Assembly (NCBI GenBank): GCA_025149125.1
Contig: CP102272.1
Coordinates: 5,456,001 to 5,520,000 of the forward strand
DNA from: [Clostridium] asparagiforme DSM 15981
GTDB taxonomy: Bacteria > Bacillota > Clostridia > Lachnospirales > Lachnospiraceae
Direction: 5' to 3'
Length of the DNA stretch: 64,000 nt
Within the stretch, counting starts at the first letter, position 1. The number at the start of each line of letters is the position of its first letter. Below, in pieces: positions 28,600 to 37,434 of the stretch. The translations under genes were made by a program, and so were the position numbers. The notes under the pieces are model-generated. The model ran no database searches. It was not told the DNA's origin and worked only from the letters and a program-made list of their open reading frames with translations.

Positions 28600-29368
28600 C
28601 AACTTCCTTTTTGAGTCTAGTCAATTCCTCTTCTGACGGTGCTCTATGAAACCATGCGTCATCTGTCATAATTGTAGCAGAACCATACCCTCTTTTCGTT
28701 TGAGCAATTATTGCTACAGGCTTATTACTCTGCCGAAATAACAATGCCTTTCTCATGTCTGTTATATCATGTCCATTCGCAATAATTACCTCAAATCCAA
28801 AAGCTCTCATCTTATCCTGTATATTTCTTATATTAATCATAACATCTATAGAATGATTGTCATCTATAATTAATGTTAAGTTGTCCAGCCTTTCGCTACC
28901 GCAATACAATGCTGCTTCCCACATAGTGCCTTCATTCATCTCTCCGTCACCAGCCAGAACATATACATGTCCATCTTGACGCTGCACTTTTTTCCCATAA
29001 GCCATCCCTACTGCAATGGGGAAACCGTGTCCCAAGCTGCCCGCGGACACTTCAAATCCTGGAACCTTTGTTCTATCTGCCTGCATACTGATAAAGGAAT
29101 CATATTGACAGGATTTTTTGAGTTCTTCTTTATCAAAAAAACCTTTCTGAGCAAGGATTGCCAAAACTCCCATAGTAGATTGACCTTTACTTAAAACAAA
29201 TACATCTCTATTAGGATCATTCATATTATCTATATTATAATTCATAACCTCATAGTATAGTGTCCACAAAATTTCTACTGAGGAAAAAATACTCTGTAGA
29301 TTCGCATCCTGTCCATAATACGCCATATCCAGTATGGATTTTCTCAATATTTTAATTTCATTTTTCAT
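28586..29368 (-). CDS. Transketolase-like protein, N-terminal half (260 aa)
   Basis: TPP-binding domain of transketolase with GSLGHG at 110-115, the pyrophosphate/Mg motif GDGEMNEG at 140-147 and the distal asparagine N171. It lacks the pyrimidine domain, supplied by the gene at 27157-28044. The start codon overlaps the aldolase stop by four bases (ATGA), so stoichiometric expression is likely. Known two-gene transketolases carry out normal sugar interconversion, but PDH/transketolase-like pairs also build two-carbon side chains on sugars (the avilamycin AviB1/AviB2 case is the example I know). In this operon the second role is the more interesting option. Confidence 0.87.
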   Translation of the reverse strand: MKNEIKILRKSILDMAYYGQDANLQSIFSSVEILWTLYYEVMNYNIDNMNDPNRDVFVLSKGQSTMGVLAILAQKGFFDKEELKKSCQYDSFISMQADRTKVPGFEVSAGSLGHGFPIAVGMAYGKKVQRQDGHVYVLAGDGEMNEGTMWEAALYCGSERLDNLTLIIDDNHSIDVMINIRNIQDKMRAFGFEVIIANGHDITDMRKALLFRQSNKPVAIIAQTKRGYGSATIMTDDAWFHRAPSEEELTRLKKEVDDFE

Positions 29369-30375
29369 CCGTTCTCACCCCGGATTTTTTTTACAACTTC
29401 TGAAGCCTCATCTTTCATCAGCGCATATTTTGAATCGTCCGAAATCATATCAAGCGCTTTATTTAACCGCACAATGTCATTAATACCATTGTTCATAAAA
29501 TACCAACTATATACTGAGTTCATATCTTTACTGGCCGTCAAGTAATACGGATGTGTATAACCCCAAAAATACTGTTCAAAAATAGGTTTTATATAATCTT
29601 GGTATGTTTTTAATAAAACTTCCAGATTATATAGCTTCTCCTTTTTATTGAGGTAATCCATAAGTAGCTCTATTGGCACATTCCCTGCTCCTCTGCCCAT
29701 TCCATATATACTTCCATCAATATATATATCACGGTCGCTCTCAACATCCATAAAAGTTATTGCATTCGAGAACGCCATCTGAATATTATTATGCGCGTGA
29801 AAACCAAAGTCTATATCTTTATCAAGTTTCAGCAACACCTGTTTGGCCATTCTTGCAATATCCTCAGGGAATAAATTACTAAAACTATCAACAATATAAA
29901 ATGCTTTGGGTTTCATATCATTAATTTGCCTAAGCATATCATTCATTTCATCATCTGAATACATAAATGTTGCCATGGCCTGTAAAAAGACTTCATAACC
30001 TTTATCCTTCAGTGACTTAGCTAATACAATAGCATTTTGAAATTCTGACTTAAAGTAAGCCAGTCTTATCATATCCACTGTTTTTTCACTTCTAGCCGGT
30101 ATATCAAAACTCGCTGCTTCTGCTTGATTAAGCATAATTGCGTATTTACAATCCTTTTTTCTATTTTCCAATAACGATTCAGCCTCTTTAAAAGAGGCAA
30201 ATTTCGTGCTTTTCCCTACTTTCCCACCATGTCCCATAATTCCTATCTCTATAACATGGATGCCACTTTTATAAAGACCATTAACGATCTCTTTAGCAAC
30301 GCCATTGTCAAATTCCCAGTTATTTACATATCCGCCATCTCTAAGCGTACAATCTAAAAGATGAATTTTATTCAT
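29365..30375 (-). CDS. DRE-TIM metallolyase: HMGL-like / 4-hydroxy-2-oxoacid aldolase-like (336 aa)
   Basis: TIM-barrel aldolase of the HMG-CoA-lyase/4-hydroxy-2-oxovalerate-aldolase superfamily. DCTLRDGG at 8-15 carries the catalytic Arg12 and metal ligand Asp13; HAHNN at 193-197 gives the two metal-binding histidines; GMGRGAGN at 225-232 is the family loop. Such enzymes cleave or form a bond between pyruvate (or an acyl-CoA) and an aldehyde. No acylating aldehyde dehydrogenase partner is present, so degradation of aromatics is excluded. Set before the split transketolase, it probably makes or breaks an unusual sugar or side-chain precursor. The ATG at 30375 follows AAGGAGG. Reaction unknown. 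Confidence 0.85.
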   Translation of the reverse strand: MNKIHLLDCTLRDGGYVNNWEFDNGVAKEIVNGLYKSGIHVIEIGIMGHGGKVGKSTKFASFKEAESLLENRKKDCKYAIMLNQAEAASFDIPARSEKTVDMIRLAYFKSEFQNAIVLAKSLKDKGYEVFLQAMATFMYSDDEMNDMLRQINDMKPKAFYIVDSFSNLFPEDIARMAKQVLLKLDKDIDFGFHAHNNIQMAFSNAITFMDVESDRDIYIDGSIYGMGRGAGNVPIELLMDYLNKKEKLYNLEVLLKTYQDYIKPIFEQYFWGYTHPYYLTASKDMNSVYSWYFMNNGINDIVRLNKALDMISDDSKYALMKDEASEVVKKIRGENG

Positions 30376-30401
30376 TATTTTATCCTCCTTAAAACGATTT
30401 A

Positions 30402-31646
30402 TTAGATACGTCCTTTTTGTTTCAATTCTTTTTTCCAGTCATTTCCAATTTTTTTTCTAACAGTACTCTTATTTAGATCTAATCCGTCCATATTTATCCC
30501 TTTTGAAATTCTAATAAAATCATCAAAACATTCTTCATTTGCTTTCTTTATAATTTGCACTATGAATCCTACATAACTCATACCACATACAAATCCTCTA
30601 CACGCAGCAAGCGTATAAACATCTCTAATTATTTCTAAACCTAGCAGATAGTGATGATTTTCTCTCTTTTCTTCTATAAAACAGTTCATAATAGTACTGG
30701 TTGACCTTATAACATCTTCGTAGTATACAAGCCTATTTCCAAAAGCATTCTTAAACTGATCCAACATTACTTGATCGTCTGTCGCTAAGAATATCATATC
30801 TGCTTTGAATTTCTTTACCATTTTCTCGGTCTCATTTATATAATCTTCCGATGTCACGATAGTTGGATGTCCTTTGTATCCTATCTTAGTGTCTGCCCCT
30901 CTAGCATGAACACCAATCACATTGGTTTTTCCCTGAAACAATTTTTCCACTTGGTCTTTTATGCTAAGTTCAATCTCTTTATGCAAATGTATATACTTTC
31001 GTTGTATCTTCGCAAATTGCTCCACGTCTTTATCTGTGAATCTGTAATCATTATTATCACCTACATGAAATGCATCATTATAGCCGTATTCAGGACTATT
31101 CCAATCATAAACCACAAAATTACTTTTTCTAGCATCCGCAAGGGATATTCCTGATGGCTGTTCAAAATAATATTCAAATATACTGGTTGATCCATGTATC
31201 GGGTGATCTTCTTGGTAAAACTCGCTTTCTTCCCAATCTATAACATGATAAAATCCCATCTTATCTGAAAAAGAAAGCCTATTTAAAATATACACCCATA
31301 TAGCGCAAAAGCCGGCATGATGCGATTGATTCTCCAAAAGCATTATTACTTTCCCTTTATTATTGTCACCAAGAACATGTACTTGCATATTAATTACTTT
31401 ATGTCTTTCTTCGTCAATGCTTTTATAACCATATGGGCTTCTATAACTATTAATATAGTTTCTAAAATACATTTCAGGCAATCTTCGCAAGAACTTACAT
31501 ATTGCAAAAACATATCCTCTTGTTCCAAAGGTGCGTCTAATTGCATTACTAACCGGAACATACAAAGGCCTCAATATATGAATATTTTTTTCTTCTTTCT
31601 TGTCTCTCACCATCTTTGTAGTTACCCTATTTTTTCCACCATACAA
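30402..31646 (-). CDS. Fucosyltransferase-fold glycosyltransferase, paralogue 1 (up to 414 aa)
   Basis: A GT-B type enzyme of the alpha-1,2/alpha-1,6/protein-O-fucosyltransferase superfamily. VHARGAD at 246-252 stands where the family has HxRRxD, and FLATDD at 286-291 is the next GDP-sugar site motif; a conserved region EIIRDVYTLAACRGFVCG lies near 340. It is a paralogue of 37435-38589 (shared GFCAxWxYxLNRLxFSxxMGF block). The likely donor is GDP-fucose, GDP-colitose or a relative, which the operon can make. The start is uncertain: ATGs at 31646 and 31613 both lack a strong ribosome site; the first overlaps the preceding gene by 20 bases. Confidence 0.75.
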   Translation of the reverse strand: MYGGKNRVTTKMVRDKKEEKNIHILRPLYVPVSNAIRRTFGTRGYVFAICKFLRRLPEMYFRNYINSYRSPYGYKSIDEERHKVINMQVHVLGDNNKGKVIMLLENQSHHAGFCAIWVYILNRLSFSDKMGFYHVIDWEESEFYQEDHPIHGSTSIFEYYFEQPSGISLADARKSNFVVYDWNSPEYGYNDAFHVGDNNDYRFTDKDVEQFAKIQRKYIHLHKEIELSIKDQVEKLFQGKTNVIGVHARGADTKIGYKGHPTIVTSEDYINETEKMVKKFKADMIFLATDDQVMLDQFKNAFGNRLVYYEDVIRSTSTIMNCFIEEKRENHHYLLGLEIIRDVYTLAACRGFVCGMSYVGFIVQIIKKANEECFDDFIRISKGINMDGLDLNKSTVRKKIGNDWKKELKQKGRI

Positions 31647-33426
31647 TCGGCTTAACTATCATTTCATTTTCAAATTCTTCTCGATCCATGAATGGGGCCA
31701 TGTCCTCCAAAGGCATCGCTACTTTAGTCCCATCCTCCATCCTTACTTGCGCTTTAGCTATAGGATTAAATTCCTCAATCCAGCATTTTACATCAACTAT
31801 AACAGGTTCATCTCTGCCTATTACACTTTTCATAACTTGATCAAGTTCTTTTAATGTAGCAGCTGACTCATATCTAATTCCATATGCGGCAGATATCTTT
31901 TCCAAATTCGGAAACGCCGTACCACTTGCCTCGTCTACACCGACATACCGACCTTTAAAAATGGTCTTCTGATGCCCTCTTATTGTTCCATACCCATTAT
32001 TATTCCAAACAAATATCTTAATTGGAAGTTTTTGGGTCACGATTGTCTGGAGTTCCTGGATATTCAGCTGTAAACTGCCGTCCCCAACTACGCATAATAT
32101 CTCTTTCTTATCTCTTCCCACTGAAGCTCCCACAGCGGCTGGTATAGAATATCCCATTTCACACTGGGAAGCACTACCAAGATATCGTTGTCTAGCACTT
32201 GTAAAATTAAGTGCCTGCATGGGAATCTCAGTTGTGGCTCCCGCATCAGTCGTAATTACGCTATCCAATCTAAGATGTTTGTTCAACACACCAATAAATG
32301 CAAACTTACTGATTCCACAGTTATCATCCTCATGGTCCTTTGTAATCATAGGCCATTTCTGTTTCCAATACAAGCACTTATTACGCCATGCACTAATGTC
32401 TTTTAATTTAATCCCTTTTAATTTAGATATAAAATCTTTAGCATCCGCATTGATAACCTTATCAATATGCACTGTATCCTTCTTATGTTCTTCTACGTCT
32501 ATATCAACTACTATGAACTTTTTAGCCCCTCTAAGGAACAGATTATAACTATATCCAGTAGTCATCATAGACAGCCTGCTTCCTATACATACCACTATAT
32601 CTGCATTTTCTGCTGCAAAGTTACCGGCTCTAGTTCCCCTTGTATCTACCAATCCAATATTAAGATCGTTATTTCTTGGATATATATCCCACCCCATACG
32701 TGTTCCGACCATTGGTATCTGATATTTATCGATGAATTCAGACAATTCTTTGCAAGCACCTGCAAGCCTAACACCCTGTCCAACAATAATAATCGGTCTC
32801 TCTGCCTCTTCCAGCGCTCGAATCACATAACTAATCTCATCTTCAGTACATTCTGTTTTTATTTTTTGTTCTGGCACAAAATGTTTAAGCTTATTGGGAT
32901 CTATCTCTGCTTCCTGAATATCCATAGGTATATCAAGCCAAACCGGCCCTGGGTTACCACTTTTCGCCTCATATAAAGCCTTTTCTATACAATACACTGC
33001 ATCATCTGGCTCCATAATTGTCACTGCATATTTTGTTATAGACTCAACTATAGAGACTATATCCGCTTCTTGAAGTCCTATCTGCCGAACTTTAGACTTA
33101 GCGATTGACATCATTTCGCTTCTATTACACTGTCCTGACACAAATATTACCGGAACATGATCTTGCCATGCATGCAACACACCTGTTATAGTATTAGTTC
33201 CTCCACACCCCGTAGTAACATAGCAGCAGCCATATCCTTCTCTTATTTGTGCGTAAGCGATAGCCGACATGGAAGCTGCCTGTTCGTGAAGACACGGTAT
33301 AGGGGTAAGATTTTTATTACATGCTACTCCATCGGTCAGGAACATAAGTCCTCCACCAGTTAATATAAACACATCTTCTATTCCAACACTATTCAATTTT
33401 TCTGCAAGAAAATCTGCCACTCTCAT
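31627..33426 (-). CDS. YerE-like acetolactate-synthase-family TPP enzyme, paralogue 2 (599 aa)
   Basis: Same family as the protein at 6812-8815. Glu48 in CLHEQAASMSA activates the cofactor, GDGS at 448-451 with WNNN at about 474-477 forms the TPP-Mg site, and both paralogues share an unusual C-terminal tail (DGTKVAMPLEDMAPF here). AHAS-type enzymes for branched amino acids lack this tail. The nearest studied function is YerE, which condenses a two-carbon unit from pyruvate onto an NDP-4-keto-3,6-dideoxyhexose; here the ColD-like enzyme would supply a GDP form. Start at 33426 with AAAGGAG upstream; a longer frame to 33459 would overlap the aldo/keto reductase. Flavin dependence cannot be seen. 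Confidence 0.83.
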   Translation of the reverse strand: MRVADFLAEKLNSVGIEDVFILTGGGLMFLTDGVACNKNLTPIPCLHEQAASMSAIAYAQIREGYGCCYVTTGCGGTNTITGVLHAWQDHVPVIFVSGQCNRSEMMSIAKSKVRQIGLQEADIVSIVESITKYAVTIMEPDDAVYCIEKALYEAKSGNPGPVWLDIPMDIQEAEIDPNKLKHFVPEQKIKTECTEDEISYVIRALEEAERPIIIVGQGVRLAGACKELSEFIDKYQIPMVGTRMGWDIYPRNNDLNIGLVDTRGTRAGNFAAENADIVVCIGSRLSMMTTGYSYNLFLRGAKKFIVVDIDVEEHKKDTVHIDKVINADAKDFISKLKGIKLKDISAWRNKCLYWKQKWPMITKDHEDDNCGISKFAFIGVLNKHLRLDSVITTDAGATTEIPMQALNFTSARQRYLGSASQCEMGYSIPAAVGASVGRDKKEILCVVGDGSLQLNIQELQTIVTQKLPIKIFVWNNNGYGTIRGHQKTIFKGRYVGVDEASGTAFPNLEKISAAYGIRYESAATLKELDQVMKSVIGRDEPVIVDVKCWIEEFNPIAKAQVRMEDGTKVAMPLEDMAPFMDREEFENEMIVKPIVWWKK

Positions 33427-33455
33427 GTTACTATATCTCCTTTTATGTAGTGCAG

Positions 33456-34277
33456 TCAATACATTTGTTGTCGTTTATAGCTCCATATATCCAGATAATT
33501 CGTATTAGTGTTAAGCTCATCTATCTTCTTCATATCTTCCTTGGAGATAGTAAAATCCAAAAACTTATTATTAATTATATGTTCTTTTGTCTTTGACCTC
33601 GATAAGGGCGTATATCCCTTTTGCAAACTCCATCTCAGCGCAAGTTGTCCCACATTACAGTTGTACCTATCCGCCATATCCATATACACTTTACTATTTA
33701 GTTCTCCTCTACCCATAGGAGACCATGCTTCTATATCCATTCCCATTTTTTGAGAATATTGTACCAGACCTATCTGTTGATATCCTGGGTGTATCTCCAA
33801 CTGGTGAACTGTAGGCTTCACCTTACAATTATCCAAAATATCTGCAAGGTGCCTTTCTAAAAAATTGCATACACCAAGATTTTTTACTTTTCCAGCTTTA
33901 TATAGATCTTCAAAAGCTCTCCATATCTCCACATTCTCATGATGATATGTTTTTTCACTGCCTCTGTTTACCGGCCAATGGATAAAATATACATCTACAT
34001 AGTCAACTCCAAGATTTGACAACGACTGTTCAAAATCATCCAAAACAGCCTGATATCCAACCACGCCAGGCGTTACTTTTGTCTGTATGATATAGTCTTC
34101 TCTTTTGTGTTCGCCATCACTACACGCTTTCTTCAGCGCCCGCCCTACTGCCGCTTCACTTCCATATGCTCTGGCCGTATCAATCACTTTGTACCCATGT
34201 GTCAAAGCAGTATATATGGCTTCCTCTGCATCCTCCGCCAAATCCGCAGTTCCAAATCCCACTTCTGGTATCAGCAT
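33456..34277 (-). CDS. Aldo/keto reductase (273 aa)
   Basis: AKR-fold oxidoreductase with the full tetrad Asp33, Tyr38, Lys67 and His100 (in VIDTARAYG, IIQTKVTP, and FIHWP), and a C-terminal NADPH-site pattern PLSRSKTKEHI. Members reduce aldehydes or ketones with NADPH. It lies between the fucose-synthase-like gene (4 bp gap) and the TPP enzyme (29 bp gap). By analogy with yersiniose biosynthesis, where a reductase follows the TPP enzyme, it could reduce a keto side chain; YerF is not an AKR as far as I recall, so this would be an analogous, not homologous, step. Confidence 0.87.
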   Translation of the reverse strand: MLIPEVGFGTADLAEDAEEAIYTALTHGYKVIDTARAYGSEAAVGRALKKACSDGEHKREDYIIQTKVTPGVVGYQAVLDDFEQSLSNLGVDYVDVYFIHWPVNRGSEKTYHHENVEIWRAFEDLYKAGKVKNLGVCNFLERHLADILDNCKVKPTVHQLEIHPGYQQIGLVQYSQKMGMDIEAWSPMGRGELNSKVYMDMADRYNCNVGQLALRWSLQKGYTPLSRSKTKEHIINNKFLDFTISKEDMKKIDELNTNTNYLDIWSYKRQQMY

Positions 34278-34281
34278 AATA

Positions 34282-35211
34282 TCATCCTCGTTTACTTATA
34301 TAATCCTCATACAATTCTTCAAGTCCATCCCGAAGCGCCACGGATGAACTCCATCCAAGAGCATGTATCTTCGTAGAATCCAAGATCCTGCGTGGCATAC
34401 CATCAGGTTTGCTGATATCACATTCTATACGGCCATTAAATCCAACTATATCTCTAATCATTTCTGACAACTCTTTTATTGTTACCTCTTCATCGGTGCC
34501 CACATTAATTGTTTCCTCGGCAGAATAATTATTCATCAGAAAAATACTAGCTGACGCGATATCCCTTGTATTGATAAACTCCCTCTTTGCGCTTCCTGTC
34601 CCCCACAAAATCACTTTATCATCACACTGCTCTTTTGCCTTTTGATACTTCATAATAAGAGCCGGAATTACATGCGACTTATCCGGATCAAAACAATCTC
34701 CTACCCCATATGCATTAGCTGGTATTGCAGATATATAATCTACACCATATTGCCTATGGAGATATGAACACAATCTCGTGCCAGCAATTTTAGCTAACGC
34801 GTATCCTTCATTTGTAGCTTCAGGATATCCTGATAAGATCATCCTCTCCTTCATTGGCTGCTCACACTCTTTTGGATACATACATGCACTACCAAGATAT
34901 AATAATTTTTTCACTTTATGCTTATAGCTTGACCAAATTACATTATTTGCTATTTGCATATTAACATAATAAAAATCTGCTGGAGCTTCGCTATTCGCCT
35001 TGATCCCCCCCACTAATCCAGCACCTACTATCACGTAATCTGGCTTCTCTTTATCAAAGAACACCTCTACCGCTCGCTGATCGGTAAGATCAAGCTCATT
35101 GTGCGTACGCAGCACCAAATTGGTATATCCCTGCTTTTTTAATTCTTTAACAATCCCACTTCCAACTAACCCTGTATGTCCAGACACATATATCCTATCT
35201 TGTTTATTCAT
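34282..35211 (-). CDS. GDP-L-fucose synthase/ColC-like epimerase-reductase (309 aa)
   Basis: Extended SDR with GHTGLVG at 11-17 and every catalytic residue of GDP-fucose synthase shifted by one from the E. coli numbering: Ser108, Cys110, Tyr137, Lys141 and His180 (in KSHVIPALI). These enzymes epimerise C3 and C5 of GDP-4-keto-6-deoxymannose and reduce C4; ColC does the C5 epimerisation and reduction on the 3-deoxy substrate to give GDP-L-colitose. Sequence alone does not separate the two, but the ColD-like gene directly upstream makes colitose plausible, and a GT10 fucosyltransferase nearby makes fucose plausible too. Gap of 12 bp to the upstream gene. Confidence 0.87.
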   Translation of the reverse strand: MNKQDRIYVSGHTGLVGSGIVKELKKQGYTNLVLRTHNELDLTDQRAVEVFFDKEKPDYVIVGAGLVGGIKANSEAPADFYYVNMQIANNVIWSSYKHKVKKLLYLGSACMYPKECEQPMKERMILSGYPEATNEGYALAKIAGTRLCSYLHRQYGVDYISAIPANAYGVGDCFDPDKSHVIPALIMKYQKAKEQCDDKVILWGTGSAKREFINTRDIASASIFLMNNYSAEETINVGTDEEVTIKELSEMIRDIVGFNGRIECDISKPDGMPRRILDSTKIHALGWSSSVALRDGLEELYEDYISKRG

Positions 35212-35223
35212 CTGCTTTTCTTT

Positions 35224-36390
35224 CTATTGTTTAATTGCCTCATCCAGTACCTTTATAAAATAATCTATTTCTTTATTATTATTGGAACTATGATTCCCGA
35301 TAAAAAACCCATTAAAGTGAATGTCGTCAGCATTAACCAGTTTTTCTGGTATGCTATAGTCCATATATTCAATCACTTTATTTCTGGTAAAGTTTCCAGC
35401 CACGATCGGCCTAGTTTCAATACCATTCTCCCTTAACGCATGAACGATCTTATCCCTCTGCCCTAAGAGTTTTCCCTGAAGAAGCAATGCAAATCCAAAC
35501 CAAGAAGATTCCCCTATTTCTTTTTGGATTCTTATATCTTCGAATTTCTGCATTCTATTCTTAAAATACTCTGCATTCTTTCTTCTTTGTTTTATCATAC
35601 CATCCATCTTCTTGAGCTGTTCCTGCCCTATAGCCCCTTCCATTTCTAGCGGCCTTATATTGAATCCCGGAATTATAAAGTTGAAACTCTCATAGAATGG
35701 ATCTGATCTTTTTTCATATATAGTGCTATTATCCGGAAGGTTTCTGGTCCATCCATGTGCTCTGACTGCCAGCATATACTCGTATAATTGATCATCATCC
35801 GTTACCACTGTTCCACCCTCCATAGTACAGATGTGATGGGAGTAGAATGATGAGTACGTTCCGACTATCCCAAATGTTCCGGCCTGTTTGTCGTTGTATT
35901 TGGCTCCTAATGACTCACAGTTATCCTCCATAATTATTATATCTTTACCCTTACACATATCTCTTATAACATCAAAGTCATTCGGATTACCTAATAAGTT
36001 GACCAAAAGTATCATCTTAGTTTTATTTGTTATATTTCTTCTAAGCGAATTCAAATCGATGTTTAACGTTTCTTTATCTATATCAACAAACACCACTTTC
36101 ATGCCAAATTGTTCCAAGGGCGCATATGTAGTACTCCACGAAACCGCTGGAACGATAACTTCGCTCCCTCTTGGCAATCTATGTGAATACACTAACGCTG
36201 CTATTGCGAGCAAATTGGCAGTCGAACCCGAACTCACCATAATAGCATATTTTGTACCAAACCGCTTTGCGAAATCTTCCTCATACTTTCTCACTTCCTG
36301 GCCCATAGTATACATATTAGACCTTATCACTTTTTCTATTGCGGCTATTTCTTCGTTCCCCCATGGATTGTCACATAATTTAAATTCCAT
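35224..36390 (-). CDS. ColD/RfbH-like PLP-dependent 3-dehydratase (DegT family, 388 aa)
   Basis: DegT/DnrJ/EryC1/StrS fold: SSGSTANLLA at 53-62, EDNCESLGA at 155-163 with the PLP-ring aspartate Asp156. In the strand that normally holds the PLP-binding lysine the sequence reads SFYSHHICTMEGG, with His185-His186. A histidine there is the hallmark of ColD (GDP-4-keto-6-deoxymannose 3-dehydratase) and of RfbH/E1 (CDP sugars); transaminases keep lysine. RfbH needs an iron-sulfur partner and none is encoded here, so ColD-type chemistry (glutamate as co-substrate) on a GDP sugar fits better. Gmd lies 2 bp upstream. Subfamily assignment rests on this motif and context. Confidence 0.82.
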   Translation of the reverse strand: MEFKLCDNPWGNEEIAAIEKVIRSNMYTMGQEVRKYEEDFAKRFGTKYAIMVSSGSTANLLAIAALVYSHRLPRGSEVIVPAVSWSTTYAPLEQFGMKVVFVDIDKETLNIDLNSLRRNITNKTKMILLVNLLGNPNDFDVIRDMCKGKDIIIMEDNCESLGAKYNDKQAGTFGIVGTYSSFYSHHICTMEGGTVVTDDDQLYEYMLAVRAHGWTRNLPDNSTIYEKRSDPFYESFNFIIPGFNIRPLEMEGAIGQEQLKKMDGMIKQRRKNAEYFKNRMQKFEDIRIQKEIGESSWFGFALLLQGKLLGQRDKIVHALRENGIETRPIVAGNFTRNKVIEYMDYSIPEKLVNADDIHFNGFFIGNHSSNNNKEIDYFIKVLDEAIKQ

Positions 36391-36392
36391 AA

Positions 36393-37433
36393 TTATTTAT
36401 TCCTCATTTCCCTTTCTGCTATTTTCATGTCATGATCTACCATTATGTTAATCAGTTCTTCATAACTGGTTTGCTGCGGATTCCATCCAAGAACAGTTTT
36501 AGCCTTAGTTGGATCTCCCCATAAATTATCAACATCTGTTGGTCTAAACCACCTCGCATCTACTTCAACAATCACCGTGCCACTTTCGCTGTCGATTCCC
36601 TTTTCATCTATTCCAGAGCCTTCCCATATAATATTTTTTCCGACCCGTTTAAAGGCTCTTTCTACGAAATCTCTAACCGTATGTTGCTCCCCAGTAGCTA
36701 TTACAAAATCTTCCGGTTTTTCTTGTTGTAGCATTAACCACATACATTCAACATAATCTTTAGCATACCCCCAATCTCTCAGTGAATCCATGTTTCCCAA
36801 ATACAATTTTTCCTGCAAACCACACGCTATTCTCGCCACCGCTAATGTTATCTTTCTTGTAACAAAATTTTCTCCTCGTCTTTCCGACTCATGATTGAAC
36901 AAAATTCCATTTACTGCAAACATCCCATACGCGTCTCTATACTCCTTAACAATCCAAAAACCATATTGCTTAGCCACCGCATATGGACTATACGGATGAA
37001 ATGGTGTAGTTTCTCTTTGCGGAACCTCTTCAACTTTACCGAAAAGTTCCGATGTAGAGGCTTGATATATCTTACAAGTTTTTGATAACCCAAGTATTCT
37101 GACCGCTTCCAACAGCCTCAAAACGCCTATCGCATCTACCTCTCCAGAATATTCCGGTACATCAAAACTGATCTGCACGTGACTTTGAGCTGCCAAATTA
37201 TAGATCTCATCCGGCTGAACCAATCCAATAATTCTAATCAGGCTGCTGGTATCCGTCAAATCCCCTTCATGAAGGGTAACACATTGGCTTTCTATCAAAT
37301 GGTCTATCCTTGCAGTATTAGAAATAGACGCCCTACGTATAATTCCATGGACATCATACTCTTTTTTTAGTAAAAATTCCGCCAAAAAGCTCCCATCCTG
37401 ACCCGTTATTCCTGTAATCAATGCCTTTTTCAT
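36393..37433 (-). CDS. gmd: GDP-mannose 4,6-dehydratase (346 aa)
   Basis: Extended SDR with GITGQDGSFLAEFLL at 8-22, the Thr-Glu-Tyr-Lys set in STSELFG and YSPYAVAKQYG, and the Gmd-specific loops RRASISNTARIDHL and NHESERRGENFVTRKI (which binds NADP and helps tetramer formation). It converts GDP-D-mannose to GDP-4-keto-6-deoxy-D-mannose, the branch point to fucose, colitose, rhamnose and perosamine. The ATG at 37433 has AAAGGAG eight bases before it; an open frame extends seven codons further without a site. It starts one base from the stop of the upstream glycosyltransferase gene. Confidence 0.95.
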   Translation of the reverse strand: MKKALITGITGQDGSFLAEFLLKKEYDVHGIIRRASISNTARIDHLIESQCVTLHEGDLTDTSSLIRIIGLVQPDEIYNLAAQSHVQISFDVPEYSGEVDAIGVLRLLEAVRILGLSKTCKIYQASTSELFGKVEEVPQRETTPFHPYSPYAVAKQYGFWIVKEYRDAYGMFAVNGILFNHESERRGENFVTRKITLAVARIACGLQEKLYLGNMDSLRDWGYAKDYVECMWLMLQQEKPEDFVIATGEQHTVRDFVERAFKRVGKNIIWEGSGIDEKGIDSESGTVIVEVDARWFRPTDVDNLWGDPTKAKTVLGWNPQQTSYEELINIMVDHDMKIAEREMRNK

Positions 37434-37434
37434 C

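Noticed and set aside
28586..29368. Housekeeping transketolase
   Set aside because: Split halves with a NUDIX gene between, overlapping starts and a capsule operon context make a pathway-specific enzyme more likely, although not proven.
35224..36390. GDP-perosamine synthase (aminotransferase) as the identity of the DegT protein
   Set aside because: The PLP lysine position reads SHHICTMEGG, with histidines instead of lysine, which points to a 3-dehydratase.
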